A DNA stretch of 64,000 nucleotides from positions 25,153 through 89,152 of the forward strand of contig JBPOHS010000114.1 of assembly GCA_052035295.1 (NCBI GenBank). Direction: 5' to 3'. The translations under genes and the position numbers were made by a program. The notes under the pieces are model-generated. The model saw nothing but the letters and a program-made list of their open reading frames with translations, made no database searches and was not told the origin of the DNA. The DNA comes from HdN1 sp052035295 (lineage in GTDB: Bacteria; Pseudomonadota; Gammaproteobacteria; Pseudomonadales; Ketobacteraceae). Below are positions 50,170 to 58,449 of the stretch, piece by piece; position 1 is the stretch's first letter; each line of letters opens with the position of its first letter.

Positions 50170-50807
50170 TCACGTTATACAGTGCCAACACCCCCAACGG
50201 CATCAAAATCGCCATTGCGCTGGAAGAAATCGGCGTGGAATACCAGTTGATCCGGGTCAATCTGGCGGCAGGCGAGCAAAAAAAACCGGATTTTCTGCTG
50301 CTCAACCCGAATGGACGCATCCCGGTGCTGGTCGATCCCGAAGGGCCTGGAGACACGCCGCTGAACCTCGCAGAATCCGGCGCCATCATGCTTTATCTGC
50401 AGGAAAAGTATGGCGGATTGATGCCGCTGGACGCGCACGCCAAGCAACGCGCCATGGAATTCATATTCTTGCAAGTCGCCAGCGTCGGACCGATGTTTGG
50501 TCAGGCCGGCTGGTTTTTGCGGTCGGCGCCTGAATTGATGCCGGTGGCGATTGAGCGCTACAGAAACGAATCCCTGCGCCTGACAGCATTACTGGAAACC
50601 CGATTGCAGGCACATGAATGGTTGGCAGGAAACAGCTACTCGGCGGCCGACATCATGCACTTCAGCTGGTTACGATCAGCGGAATATGCCGGCATCGACC
50701 TGAAACATTTTCCGTCAGTGCAGCAGTGGGTCGCACAAATTCATGCAAGACCCGCCGTGCAACGCGCACTGAACCGCTTTCAAAATAACTGCGCGAATTG
50801 TATTTGA
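50166..50807 (+). CDS. Glutathione S-transferase (YfcG/Ure2-like)
   Basis: This 213-residue protein begins MITLYSANTPNGIKIAIALE, the N-terminus of the YfcG/YghU/Ure2-like class with its Thr/Asn active-site region (TPNGIK), followed by NPNGRIPVLVD and NLAESGAIMLYLQEKYG. The C-terminal helical half is complete. Two Cys residues lie at the very end (NCANCI), an unusual CxxC-like tail. Coupled to doxX by ATGA and followed 45 bases later by bufA1. This class often has disulfide-reductase rather than conjugating activity, which would fit a thiol/metal-stress operon. Confidence 0.92.
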   Translation: MITLYSANTPNGIKIAIALEEIGVEYQLIRVNLAAGEQKKPDFLLLNPNGRIPVLVDPEGPGDTPLNLAESGAIMLYLQEKYGGLMPLDAHAKQRAMEFIFLQVASVGPMFGQAGWFLRSAPELMPVAIERYRNESLRLTALLETRLQAHEWLAGNSYSAADIMHFSWLRSAEYAGIDLKHFPSVQQWVAQIHARPAVQRALNRFQNNCANCI

Positions 50808-50852
50808 ACCAACACACCTGAAATAAAACATGACCGACACGAGAGAAACGAC

Positions 50853-51152
50853 ATGAACCCAAATTCATTGAATACAGTGCTGGCGCTATCGTTGGCAGCA
50901 GCGTTGACAGGACTGACGCAAAATACAAATGCAGCAGACAACGCCATCCATGCGGGCAAGGAAAAATGTTACGGCATCGCATTGGCCGGGCAAAACGATT
51001 GTGCCGCCGGACCGGGAACCTCCTGTGCGGGCACATCGAAAATCGACTACCAGGGTGACGCCTGGAAACTGGTGCCCAAAGGAACCTGCACGAGTATCGA
51101 CACGCCCCATGGGACAGGCTCGCTGACCCCGCTTGCGCGCATTCGAGGCTAG
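50853..51152 (+). CDS. bufA1: BufA1-type (DUF2282) bufferin precursor peptide
   Basis: This 99-residue precursor has a signal peptide (LNTVLALSLAAALTGLTQNTNA) and a short mature part with four Cys: EKCYGIALAGQNDCAAG, then SCAGTSKIDYQGD and VPKGTC. This matches the DUF2282 family. In characterised bufferins, Cys residues of such peptides are converted to thiooxazole by the BufB (DUF692) and BufC proteins, and the exported product binds copper. All four Cys positions are intact. It is followed by the MNIO gene four bases after its stop, as expected. The modification itself is inferred from the family. Confidence 0.9.
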   Translation: MNPNSLNTVLALSLAAALTGLTQNTNAADNAIHAGKEKCYGIALAGQNDCAAGPGTSCAGTSKIDYQGDAWKLVPKGTCTSIDTPHGTGSLTPLARIRG

Positions 51153-51156
51153 CTCC

Positions 51157-52041
51157 ATGCAAAGGGACGCCATGCACAGCGACGTCTTGCACGCCGGCGC
51201 AGGCGTTGCATTTAAACCCGTTCACTTCGAAGCGCTAATTGCCGACATTCATCGGGTTGACTTCATCGAGATACACGCCGAAAACTACTTTGGCGATGGC
51301 GGCTTGCCGCATGCCCAATTGACTGAATTGCGGGCCCGCCTGCCCCTGTCGATACATGGCATCGGCCTGTCATTGGGGGGCTCCGACGCACTCGACCGCA
51401 AGCATCTGCAGCGACTTCGCGACCTGTGTGACCGTTATGCGCCAGCACTGGTCTCGGAGCATCTTGCCTGGTGCATGCAGGGTGGGCGTTATTTCGGTGA
51501 TCTGCTTCCCATCGCCTACAACGAAAACACCCTGCGGTCGGTCGCGGCCCGTATTCAGCAGGTACAAGACGTGCTGGGGCGTCAGATCCTGATCGAGAAT
51601 CCCAGCGCGTACCTGTGCCTGGCCGACAGCGACATGAGTGAATCCGAATTTCTCCGGTCGCTCTGTTTGCATACCGGCTGCGGATTACTGCTGGACATCA
51701 ACAACCTGATCGTCAGCTGTCACAACGGAGGCGGCGATCCAATGGCATACCTGGGAAATTTACCCGCCGCAAGCGTCGGCGAAATTCACCTCGCCGGCCA
51801 TACCCAGGTCGAGCTTGCGGGCACGGCGTTCCTGATTGACGAACACGCCAGCGCCGTGGCTGATATCACCTGGAAACTCTATGTGGAATGGATGCTACAG
51901 GCGGGCGCAAAACCCTGCGTGATCGAATGGGACCGGCAACTGCCCGGTTGGTCGACACTTGCCGCCGAAGTGGATTGCGCGCGATCACTACAATGCAATC
52001 CTTACATGCCGCCTTTCGTTGGTGGGAGTGCTTGCCGATGA
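51157..52041 (+). CDS. bufB: MNIO-family (DUF692) enzyme, BufB-type
   Basis: This 294-residue multinuclear non-heme iron-dependent oxidative enzyme has a TIM-barrel fold. Conserved metal-ligand patches of DUF692 are visible: EIHAENYFGDGG, LSIHGIGLSLGG, LVSEHLAW, QILIENPSAYL, LLLDINNLIVSCHN, GEIHLAGH and KPCVIEWD. It should modify Cys residues of the adjacent bufA1 peptide. Start options are ATG 51157 (chosen; four bases after the bufA1 stop) and ATG 51172, behind AGGGA. It overlaps bufC by four bases (ATGA). Confidence 0.93.
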   Translation: MQRDAMHSDVLHAGAGVAFKPVHFEALIADIHRVDFIEIHAENYFGDGGLPHAQLTELRARLPLSIHGIGLSLGGSDALDRKHLQRLRDLCDRYAPALVSEHLAWCMQGGRYFGDLLPIAYNENTLRSVAARIQQVQDVLGRQILIENPSAYLCLADSDMSESEFLRSLCLHTGCGLLLDINNLIVSCHNGGGDPMAYLGNLPAASVGEIHLAGHTQVELAGTAFLIDEHASAVADITWKLYVEWMLQAGAKPCVIEWDRQLPGWSTLAAEVDCARSLQCNPYMPPFVGGSACR

Positions 52042-52811
52042 CACGTTACACACCTGCGGAGTTCGCCGACTTTCTTTATCAGCACGAAAGCGTGCCACTG
52101 CATCTCGGCAACTCTACAGACCGCCATTTCGTTGAGGGATTCAGCATCCACCGGAATAATGTTCATGCGTCACCTGTCGAAGCCCTCAGACAGGCATTTC
52201 CGGTCGTGCAGCGTTTGCTGGGCGGGGAATATTTTACCGCACTCTGCCAGCATTACATTGCCCTGCACCCGCCACGTTCTGCTGTTTATCACGAATATGG
52301 TGCAACCCTGGCTGACTTCATCGCGACATTTCCGCCGCTGCAGAACATGGCCTATTTGACAGATATCGCGCGACTTGAATGGGCCAGGCTATGCGCTTTC
52401 CATGCCGGCGATGGCCTGCCCCTGCGGGCCGATCCTGCGAGCATCGAAAACCTGACAGAAATCCTGTCGCAACCGGTTTGCTGGCACCCCTCGGTAACGC
52501 TGATTTTTTCCGATCACCCGCTGTTCAGCCTGTGGCAAAGCCAGACCGACATGTCCGCCCCCCCTTCCCGGGCAGAATGGTACAGCGACATTGTGCTGGT
52601 GTGGCGGCAAGGCATGAGATTACGCACCGAGCGCATTACGCCGCACACAGCCCGACTGATGGAAACCCTGAAAGTCGGCGTAAGTCTGTCCGCCTGCATT
52701 GAATATGGTGAGGAACAAGCAAACGTGCTGTTACAGACTTTCGCGTTACTGTTGCAATGGCAAACCTTGCAAACCGTCAGCCCGGCAGCACTTCCGCAAC
52801 GACAACTCTAG
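52038..52811 (+). CDS. bufC: BufC-type (DUF2063) partner of the MNIO enzyme
   Basis: This 257-residue protein starts at the ATG overlapping the bufB stop. The N-terminal part (TRYTPAEFADFLYQHESV; FSIHRNNVHASPVEALRQAFPVVQRLLG) is the DUF2063 signature, a helical domain that helps deliver the precursor peptide to MNIO enzymes. The C-terminal part is the usual second domain (VLVWRQGMRLRTERITPHTARLME). Its stop overlaps the convergent TetR gene by four bases. Together with bufA1 and bufB it completes the canonical trio. Confidence 0.9.
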   Translation: MTRYTPAEFADFLYQHESVPLHLGNSTDRHFVEGFSIHRNNVHASPVEALRQAFPVVQRLLGGEYFTALCQHYIALHPPRSAVYHEYGATLADFIATFPPLQNMAYLTDIARLEWARLCAFHAGDGLPLRADPASIENLTEILSQPVCWHPSVTLIFSDHPLFSLWQSQTDMSAPPSRAEWYSDIVLVWRQGMRLRTERITPHTARLMETLKVGVSLSACIEYGEEQANVLLQTFALLLQWQTLQTVSPAALPQRQL

Positions 52812-53440
52812 GGCGCAGCGGTCGCCTTGCTCTCCAGCAACGCCAGTTCATACTCCGCATAATGCCCCACCATATCTGCCAGACCATCGACCAGCGCCTC
52901 GTAACTCAGGGCCGGGTTACGCTCACTCAAGTGATGCATCAAGGTATAAATTCCGCCATGAATGAAGATGTAATTCATGGTGGGAATGTTGCGCACCTTC
53001 ATGTAACGCGGCTGATGCATCACATATTGCAAAATGACTTCCATCAACAGTTTTGCCAGGGGCTCCATGTCCATTTTCATATCAGCCTGCAGCGCATATC
53101 GCGCGCATCGCAGATAGCGTCTGTCATCCTGCTGCAACAAGGCGCCCACTGAATACAGAATCCGGCGGATGGCATCCGAGATCGGTAATTTTACAAGCTC
53201 CGGCACCAATGCCCGGATGGTGGTACCGACCTCGCCCACCAAACGTTCATACATCAGCTGGTAGATCTCGTCCTTGTTCGAAAAATACTCATACAGCGAT
53301 CCGACGCCTATCCCGGCCGCCTCGGCAACATGACGGGTCGTGGTCGCCTCGAGCCCACGCTTGGACACACAAATAAATCCAGCCTCAACAATGGCCTCCA
53401 CGGTCGCCATGGCTCTTTTCTGCGTTGGTTTGCGTGGCAT
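52808..53440 (-). CDS. TetR-family regulator
   Basis: This 210-residue repressor-type protein starts at the ATG at 53440 behind GGAGGGG. N-terminal HTH: KRAMATVEAIVEAGFICVSK, then TTRHVAEAAGIGVGSLYEYFSNKDEI. The C-terminal ligand domain is of unspecified type. It is divergent from the metal-dependent hydrolase gene (110 bases between starts), where a TGACC-N4-GGTCA dyad lies, and convergent with bufC. A link to the hydrolase is more likely than to the bufferin operon. Confidence 0.92.
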   Translation of the reverse strand: MPRKPTQKRAMATVEAIVEAGFICVSKRGLEATTTRHVAEAAGIGVGSLYEYFSNKDEIYQLMYERLVGEVGTTIRALVPELVKLPISDAIRRILYSVGALLQQDDRRYLRCARYALQADMKMDMEPLAKLLMEVILQYVMHQPRYMKVRNIPTMNYIFIHGGIYTLMHHLSERNPALSYEALVDGLADMVGHYAEYELALLESKATAAP

Positions 53441-53504
53441 CACCCCTCCCCCCAGGAAACCCGAATTGAATCCGAACAATTAGTCGGCTTAAGTTAACAA
53501 TAAG

Positions 53505-53518
53505 TGACCTGATGGTCA
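53505..53518. promoter_or_regulatory. Dyad between tetR and the hydrolase gene
   Basis: TGACC-TGAT-GGTCA, perfect 5-bp arms, 32 bases before the hydrolase ATG. A candidate TetR operator. Confidence 0.4.
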
Positions 53519-53550
53519 TAAATCAACAGCAGATTGGGGAGACCAGCGAA

Positions 53551-54465
53551 ATGAACACGTCCAACTTGCAGGCAGAGATGAAGGCAGAGTCGCGCAAACT
53601 GGCCGGCGCCCGGGTTGGCATACCACCACGGCAGATGAAATTCGAGTTCCCCGCCGAAAGCCCGCGCTACTTTTTCGACAACAACGCCACGGCCACCATG
53701 TTCCTGGCCATGCTTTCCGGGATATTTCCACCGGGGGAACGATTCTTTGTCGAATCAGTACGTCGCTACCGCGACCGCATCGACGACGACACGCTCAAGG
53801 CACAGATATCCGGGTTCATTGGTCAGGAAGCCATCCATGGCCGTGAGCATGAGCGCCTGAACGAACTTCTGGCCGAACGCGGCATTGACACCCGCCGCCC
53901 CGAAGCCGCCGTGAAATTTGCACTGGGCTTGCTGGAAAAGTTCTCGCCCAGCACACAGCTCGCCTGCACGACCTTGATGGAGCACTTTACCGCCCTACTG
54001 GGCGAGCAACTGCTCACTGACGAACGCCTGATGAAACAATTCGACCCGGAAATGCTCAAACTCTGGCAGTGGCACGCACTCGAGGAACTGGAACACAAGG
54101 CTGTCGCCTACGATGTCTACGAACGTATTGGTAACAGTCATCGTGAGCGGCAACTGGTGCCATTGCTGGTCGCTGCCACGGTCGCACCGGCAGCGGTCGC
54201 GGGCTGGGTTTATCTGTTGGCACGCGAAGGCAAACTGCACGACATTCCGGATCTGGCGCGGGGCATCAATACCCTGTTCGGCCGCCATGGTTTTGTCACC
54301 CGGATTCTGCCGAAAATGCCACTGTTCTCGGCGAAACGTTTTCACCCGAACAAGCACGATACGCGCAAGCTGGAACAAAGCTGGCGCGAGAAAATGTTTG
54401 GTCAAGGCGGAGCGCTGCTGAGCGAATTCCGCAATCGCGGCGCTGTGATGGGGCTGGCCACCTGA
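53551..54465 (+). CDS. Predicted metal-dependent hydrolase (pfam10118 type)
   Basis: This 304-residue protein starts at the ATG at 53551, behind GGGGAGA. It matches the family 'predicted metal-dependent hydrolase': PPRQMKFEFPAESPRYFFDN, FFVESVRRYRDRIDDDTLKA, FIGQEAIHGREHERLNELL and LWQWHALEELEHKAVAYDVY. The pairs E-x-x-H (QEAIHGREH and EELEHKA) suggest a ferritin-like di-iron site. A helix around residues 210-228 (LVAATVAPAAVAGWVYLLA) may touch the membrane. Its reaction is unknown. TetR adjacency is common for this family, probably in lipid-related regulons. Confidence 0.9.
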   Translation: MNTSNLQAEMKAESRKLAGARVGIPPRQMKFEFPAESPRYFFDNNATATMFLAMLSGIFPPGERFFVESVRRYRDRIDDDTLKAQISGFIGQEAIHGREHERLNELLAERGIDTRRPEAAVKFALGLLEKFSPSTQLACTTLMEHFTALLGEQLLTDERLMKQFDPEMLKLWQWHALEELEHKAVAYDVYERIGNSHRERQLVPLLVAATVAPAAVAGWVYLLAREGKLHDIPDLARGINTLFGRHGFVTRILPKMPLFSAKRFHPNKHDTRKLEQSWREKMFGQGGALLSEFRNRGAVMGLAT

Positions 54466-54514
54466 CGGCCATGCTGTACTGCATGGCCGTCGTTGTGTCG
54501 GCGTTACAGGAAAA

Positions 54515-54838
54515 TCAGACGGCGCCACGCGCCTGCCGCAACGCTGGTGTTACCTGATACTCGCGCACGAGCAAATACACCAAGGTAGCCAGACTTCCCG
54601 TGAAGCCGATGGCGATCATCCAGGGCCAGGGGTTGATGCCGCGTTGCTCCGCATCCCCCTTGATCCAGACGGAAATCAGCAGGCAGGAAATCACCAGATC
54701 CAGCAGAATCTGCGCACTGGCAGGCGATGCCATCCCGGCCAGCCAGATTCCCAGGTAACCGGTGTCCCACAGCACCCAGGTACTGAACACGGCAAAATCC
54801 ACGAACAAAATCCACAGCAGTGCTTTACGAAGCGTCAT
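54515..54838 (-). CDS. DUF2834-like small membrane protein
   Basis: This 107-residue protein has three hydrophobic segments (ALLWILFVDFAVFSTWVLW; ILLDLVISCLLISVWIKGD; PWMIAIGFTGSLATLVYLLVRE), fitting the DUF2834 family. Function unknown. It is divergent from the XRE-family regulator at 54991; the shared region contains a perfect dyad (54909-54925). No enzymatic motif is seen. Confidence 0.75.
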   Translation of the reverse strand: MTLRKALLWILFVDFAVFSTWVLWDTGYLGIWLAGMASPASAQILLDLVISCLLISVWIKGDAEQRGINPWPWMIAIGFTGSLATLVYLLVREYQVTPALRQARGAV

Positions 54839-54908
54839 GTCAGCGATCCTCTTTGACGAGATGGTGTGTTTGGCGGATACAGTCTTGCCTGCCAGACGCC
54901 GCCGAACA

Positions 54909-54925
54909 ATTACCTCAGAGGTAAT
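54909..54925. promoter_or_regulatory. Perfect dyad, candidate operator of the XRE regulator
   Basis: ATTACCTC-A-GAGGTAAT: 8-bp perfect arms around one base, between two divergent genes. HTH regulators of the MmyB-like group often autoregulate, so this is a strong operator candidate. Confidence 0.6.
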
Positions 54926-54990
54926 CGCGCGGCAGCGTTTTCTTCACGATCATGGCATCATCACCTCAGCCTGTCGCACGAGAGCCCGTC

Positions 54991-55875
54991 ATGACATCCG
55001 CCACCCACCCTGGCCTCAAGAACAAAAGCCTCCCTCGCAACAGGGATGATCGCAGCTTGCCACCCTTCGCCACCCTGCTGCGACGTTGGCGAGACCGCCG
55101 CAAATGTTCACAACTGGAACTCGCCCTCGACGCCAATGTATCGCAACGCCACCTGAGTTTTCTCGAATCGGGACGCGCACAACCCAGTCGCGAAATGGTT
55201 TTGCAACTTTCCGACGTGCTTGAAATACCCATGAGGGAACGCAATCAGCTGCTGAATGCCGCCGGGTTTGCCCCGGTATTTCACCAGCGCACATTGCAAG
55301 ATGACGACATGAAAGCCGTGCGCGAAGCCCTCGATCTCATTTTGCAGCAACACGAGCCTTTTCCGGCCCTGGTAGTCAACCGCGACTGGAACATGGTGAT
55401 GCGCAATCGGGCGGCCGACCGGTTTCTCTCGCTATTGGGAGACCCCGATGCGGCCTGGAAAAAGGTCGATCCTTCCGGTCATTACAATGTCATGCGCATG
55501 ACGTTTCATCCCGAGGGATTGCAGCCGCTTATACAAAACTGGTCACATGCATCGACCCTGCTGATATCGCGCCTGTTCCGTGAAGTCACTGCCGACCCGA
55601 GCAACGAGGCGCTTCGCGCGCTGTTTGAAGAGATTTGCGCCTATCCGGGCATTCCCGACCATTGGCGCAGTCATGACTGGGCAACGACACCTGCACCGAT
55701 TTTGCCGCTGGAAATGGGGATGGGAACGACGACGCTGAAACTGTTTTCAATGATATCCAGTTTTGGTACCGCCCTGGATATCACTGCAGAAGAACTGCGT
55801 ATCGAAACGTTTTTTGCCGTTGATGATTTCACACGGCAATTTTTTCATGGCCTGGCAGTGCAGGCAGAAAAATAA
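54991..55875 (+). CDS. XRE-family regulator with MmyB-like ligand domain
   Basis: This 294-residue protein is read from the ATG at 54991 behind GAGAG; an ATG at 54952 would add 13 residues. The N-terminal HTH is clear (FATLLRRWRDRRKCSQLELA; DANVSQRHLSFLESGRAQPSR). The C-terminal domain (HEPFPALVVNRDWNMVMRNRAADRFL; FHPEGLQPLIQNWSHAS) is the MmyB-like domain, thought to bind fatty-acid-like ligands. A divergent DUF2834-like gene shares the dyad-containing region. It converges on alkB but is not clearly part of that system. Confidence 0.92.
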   Translation: MTSATHPGLKNKSLPRNRDDRSLPPFATLLRRWRDRRKCSQLELALDANVSQRHLSFLESGRAQPSREMVLQLSDVLEIPMRERNQLLNAAGFAPVFHQRTLQDDDMKAVREALDLILQQHEPFPALVVNRDWNMVMRNRAADRFLSLLGDPDAAWKKVDPSGHYNVMRMTFHPEGLQPLIQNWSHASTLLISRLFREVTADPSNEALRALFEEICAYPGIPDHWRSHDWATTPAPILPLEMGMGTTTLKLFSMISSFGTALDITAEELRIETFFAVDDFTRQFFHGLAVQAEK

Positions 55876-55932
55876 GAAACGATGGAAACAGATAACGCCA
55901 CCCGAAAGCGACGTTATCTGCTCAAAGGGAGA

Positions 55933-57147
55933 TCAGTAGCCCAGATTTCCCTGCGGCACGGCATGAACATCACCGCTGGTATTGGCAACACTTTGCTTGA
56001 GTTCACTCCAGCCACTGGCATTGTTGGCTTCGCGGATCAAGGCAAATTCACGCTTGTCTGCCTGCACACGATCCCACTCCAGCAACTTCGGCGTTATTTT
56101 CTTGCGCCACAGTGGTGGCACAAGCGTTGACATGTAGGCGGTCATCAAGCCCCCGGGCATTTCCGGTTGCTCGGCGTGGGCACGCAAATCCTGGTAGGGC
56201 ACCTGCGCATCAGCGTGGTGATGACTGTGACGGGTCAGGTTATAGGTGAAGACGCCGCTGACCACATGGTTACAGTTCCAGGAGTGACGCGGTTGCACCG
56301 GCTCACTGGGAACACGGATCAAACCGTAGTGCTCGACGTAATTCAATACTTCAAGCGCGATCTTGGTGGAAACGCATACTATCAAATGGAACAACACGCC
56401 TTTCCAGCCGGCGCAGTAGTAGGCGAACGCGGTGGTTGCAAAAGCCACGGCACCCATGCGGATCAGCACGTTCTTCGGGGACAGGAAAGACGCACCGACT
56501 TTGTCGAGACGCTCCTTCTCAAGTTCCCACGCATTGACTACCGTGCGATACATGGCTTTGGGAAGATGCTGGTAAACCGAGTCTCCGCGTGCAGCGGTGG
56601 CAGGATCTTTCTTGGTACCGACATAAGCATGGTGGCCATACACATGCTCGATCGGGAAAGCGATTCCCCAATTGAAGGCCATGGTGATACGCCCGATCCA
56701 GAGATCAAACGGGCGCCAGGTGCGATGGGTCAGCTCATGACCCGCCAGACCACCCGCCCCCGTCGCAGGCAAAGCGATCGCCACGAACATCAAAACATAA
56801 TGGTACCAAGACGTGGCGTTGCGCGCGGCAACCACATCCACGCCCGTCAGGCTTTGCAGATAGGCGCCAGCCCCTAGTGCGTCCTGCACTCCGTCACCGG
56901 CCACCCAAAATAAAGAGAAATAAAGAGCCATGGCGGCAGGCGTCGACAGGTAGAGCGCCAAATCAAGAAAGAACTCTCGCTTGTAAGGAGTCTCTTCGAC
57001 ATCGTGCGGAAACGCCTGGTCAAGCGTGCATATGGTCGCAATGTACAAGGCTCCCGGCAGCCACAACCAGATACCACCAAAAAACATGCCCACCGAGATG
57101 GCCATGATCGTTAGCGGCGCGACATAGAATCTGAAGTATCTAAACAT
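55933..57147 (-). CDS. alkB: AlkB/XylM-family membrane di-iron hydroxylase
   Basis: This 404-residue protein (AlkB family length about 400) starts at the ATG behind AGAGG; an upstream in-frame start at 57195 is less likely. About six membrane helices flank the histidine boxes that bind two irons: H137-E-L-T-H141 (GGLAGHELTHR), H168 to H173 (EHVYGHHAYVG), H273 (NYVEHYGL), and H307 to H311 (LTRHSHHHA). It oxidises terminal C-H bonds of alkanes or related hydrocarbons, with electrons from a ferredoxin or rubredoxin. The last box has RHSHHHA where alkane hydroxylases usually have RHSDHHA, so the substrate may differ. The partner reductase lies immediately upstream in the same direction. Confidence 0.93.
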   Translation of the reverse strand: MFRYFRFYVAPLTIMAISVGMFFGGIWLWLPGALYIATICTLDQAFPHDVEETPYKREFFLDLALYLSTPAAMALYFSLFWVAGDGVQDALGAGAYLQSLTGVDVVAARNATSWYHYVLMFVAIALPATGAGGLAGHELTHRTWRPFDLWIGRITMAFNWGIAFPIEHVYGHHAYVGTKKDPATAARGDSVYQHLPKAMYRTVVNAWELEKERLDKVGASFLSPKNVLIRMGAVAFATTAFAYYCAGWKGVLFHLIVCVSTKIALEVLNYVEHYGLIRVPSEPVQPRHSWNCNHVVSGVFTYNLTRHSHHHADAQVPYQDLRAHAEQPEMPGGLMTAYMSTLVPPLWRKKITPKLLEWDRVQADKREFALIREANNASGWSELKQSVANTSGDVHAVPQGNLGY

Positions 57148-57241
57148 CGTGCTTACCTCTGTAGAAGTGGTTTTTCTTTTGTTGAACAACGGCATCGATA
57201 GCCGCTAATCCGAACGTCCACGGACACCTCCTGTGTCCTGA

Positions 57242-58270
57242 CTAACCCGCGATGGACTGATCGGAAAACTTGTCGAAATAAATCTGTTCCTTGGTTACGC
57301 CCTGCCCGGTCATGCGCGTAATGGCAGCATCGATCATGGGCGGCGGCCCGCACAAATAGCCTTGGGCATCGCGCGTAATCTCAGGCGTTATGGCATCGGT
57401 CACCCACCCGCGCATACCGGTCCAACCACTGTCTGCCGGCTCTTCGGAAAGCACAGGAATGTATTCGAAGCGCCCACGCCATTGTTTCTGCAAGACCTGG
57501 ATCTGTTCACGGTAATAGAGATCGCGTTGGGTGCGCGCGCCCATCAGCAGAAACACGTCGCGCGCAGCGGCGTCAGTGTTCACTGCACCTTCCAGCAAAG
57601 CGATCAAAGGTGCCAGGCCACTGCCGCCCGCGATGCAAACCATTGGCCCCTTGCCCGCACGCAAATGGAATTCACCCAGACTGGCCTTGACCTCGACACG
57701 TTGGTCGAGCGCCTGCGGTGACAACAACCAATTGGACATGCGGCCATTCGGTACGATGCGCACAAAGAAGGAAATCTCCGACGTACCCTGCTCACTCGCC
57801 GCATGGGCAAAGGAATAGCAACGCGCAGGAATGTCGGTGCCCACTGCCTGAAGGGAGGCATATTGACCCGGCAGGTAACGAATGGCGTCCTGCAGGCGAA
57901 TGGAAATCTCGGCGATATCGTGAGTCAGCCTATCCTGGCGGACAATAACGCCCGACGTACGCTGATGGGCGAGCGGGTTCTCCGGCAATTTCACCACCAC
58001 ATCCGACACTGGAATGCTCTGGCACCCGAGGATGTAGTTTTGCTGAATCTCTTCTTTTGACAGCAGGTAGGATTTGTCGGTCAGCTCCTTGACCTTGCCT
58101 GACACGAGCTTGCATTTACAGGCAGCACAACCACCGACTTTGCAGCTATAGGGAAAATCCATGCCCGCACGCAAGGCACCGTTGAGCACCGTTTCCTTGC
58201 TGGCCAGGGTAATGGGTTCATGAGAATCGACGACCAGTTTGTATTCTTTTTTTGACAGCCATCCAAACAT
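57242..58270 (-). CDS. 2Fe-2S/FAD NAD(P)H reductase (XylA-like), partner of the hydroxylase
   Basis: This 342-residue electron-transfer protein fuses an N-terminal plant-type ferredoxin (CKVGGCAACKCKL, Cys-x4-Cys-x2-Cys, plus a later Cys in LGCQS) to an FAD domain (RCYSFAHAA) and an NAD domain (VCIAGGSGLAPLIALLEGAV; GYLCGPPPMIDAAI). This is the layout of XylA- and other monooxygenase reductases. It lies 94 bases upstream of alkB on the same strand, so both should be one operon controlled from the region next to the divergent AraC gene. It replaces the rubredoxin/rubredoxin reductase used by classical AlkB systems. Confidence 0.92.
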   Translation of the reverse strand: MFGWLSKKEYKLVVDSHEPITLASKETVLNGALRAGMDFPYSCKVGGCAACKCKLVSGKVKELTDKSYLLSKEEIQQNYILGCQSIPVSDVVVKLPENPLAHQRTSGVIVRQDRLTHDIAEISIRLQDAIRYLPGQYASLQAVGTDIPARCYSFAHAASEQGTSEISFFVRIVPNGRMSNWLLSPQALDQRVEVKASLGEFHLRAGKGPMVCIAGGSGLAPLIALLEGAVNTDAAARDVFLLMGARTQRDLYYREQIQVLQKQWRGRFEYIPVLSEEPADSGWTGMRGWVTDAITPEITRDAQGYLCGPPPMIDAAITRMTGQGVTKEQIYFDKFSDQSIAG

Positions 58271-58364
58271 ATATGCCCCTGCGCGTCTGGTTCACCTACT
58301 ACATCGGGGAGTCAAAACCCCGCCGAAAGTGTGTCGCTTTTAACCAGTATAGGGATGACTGACC

Positions 58365-58421
58365 GTTCACTATAGTTGCAAAGGAGGCCTAAAGGGGGTA
58401 TTTTCGGCCAAAGTAGTGAAC
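58365..58421. promoter_or_regulatory. Inverted repeat GTTCACTA...TAGTGAAC between hydroxylase operon and AraC gene
   Basis: GTTCACTA (58365-58372) and its exact reverse complement TAGTGAAC (58414-58421), about 49 bases centre to centre, lie in the divergent promoter region. The spacing suits two helically phased AraC-family half-sites with a loop or a dimer pair. Confidence 0.55.
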
Positions 58422-58449
58422 AAACCTGACCGATTGACGGGGATCAATA

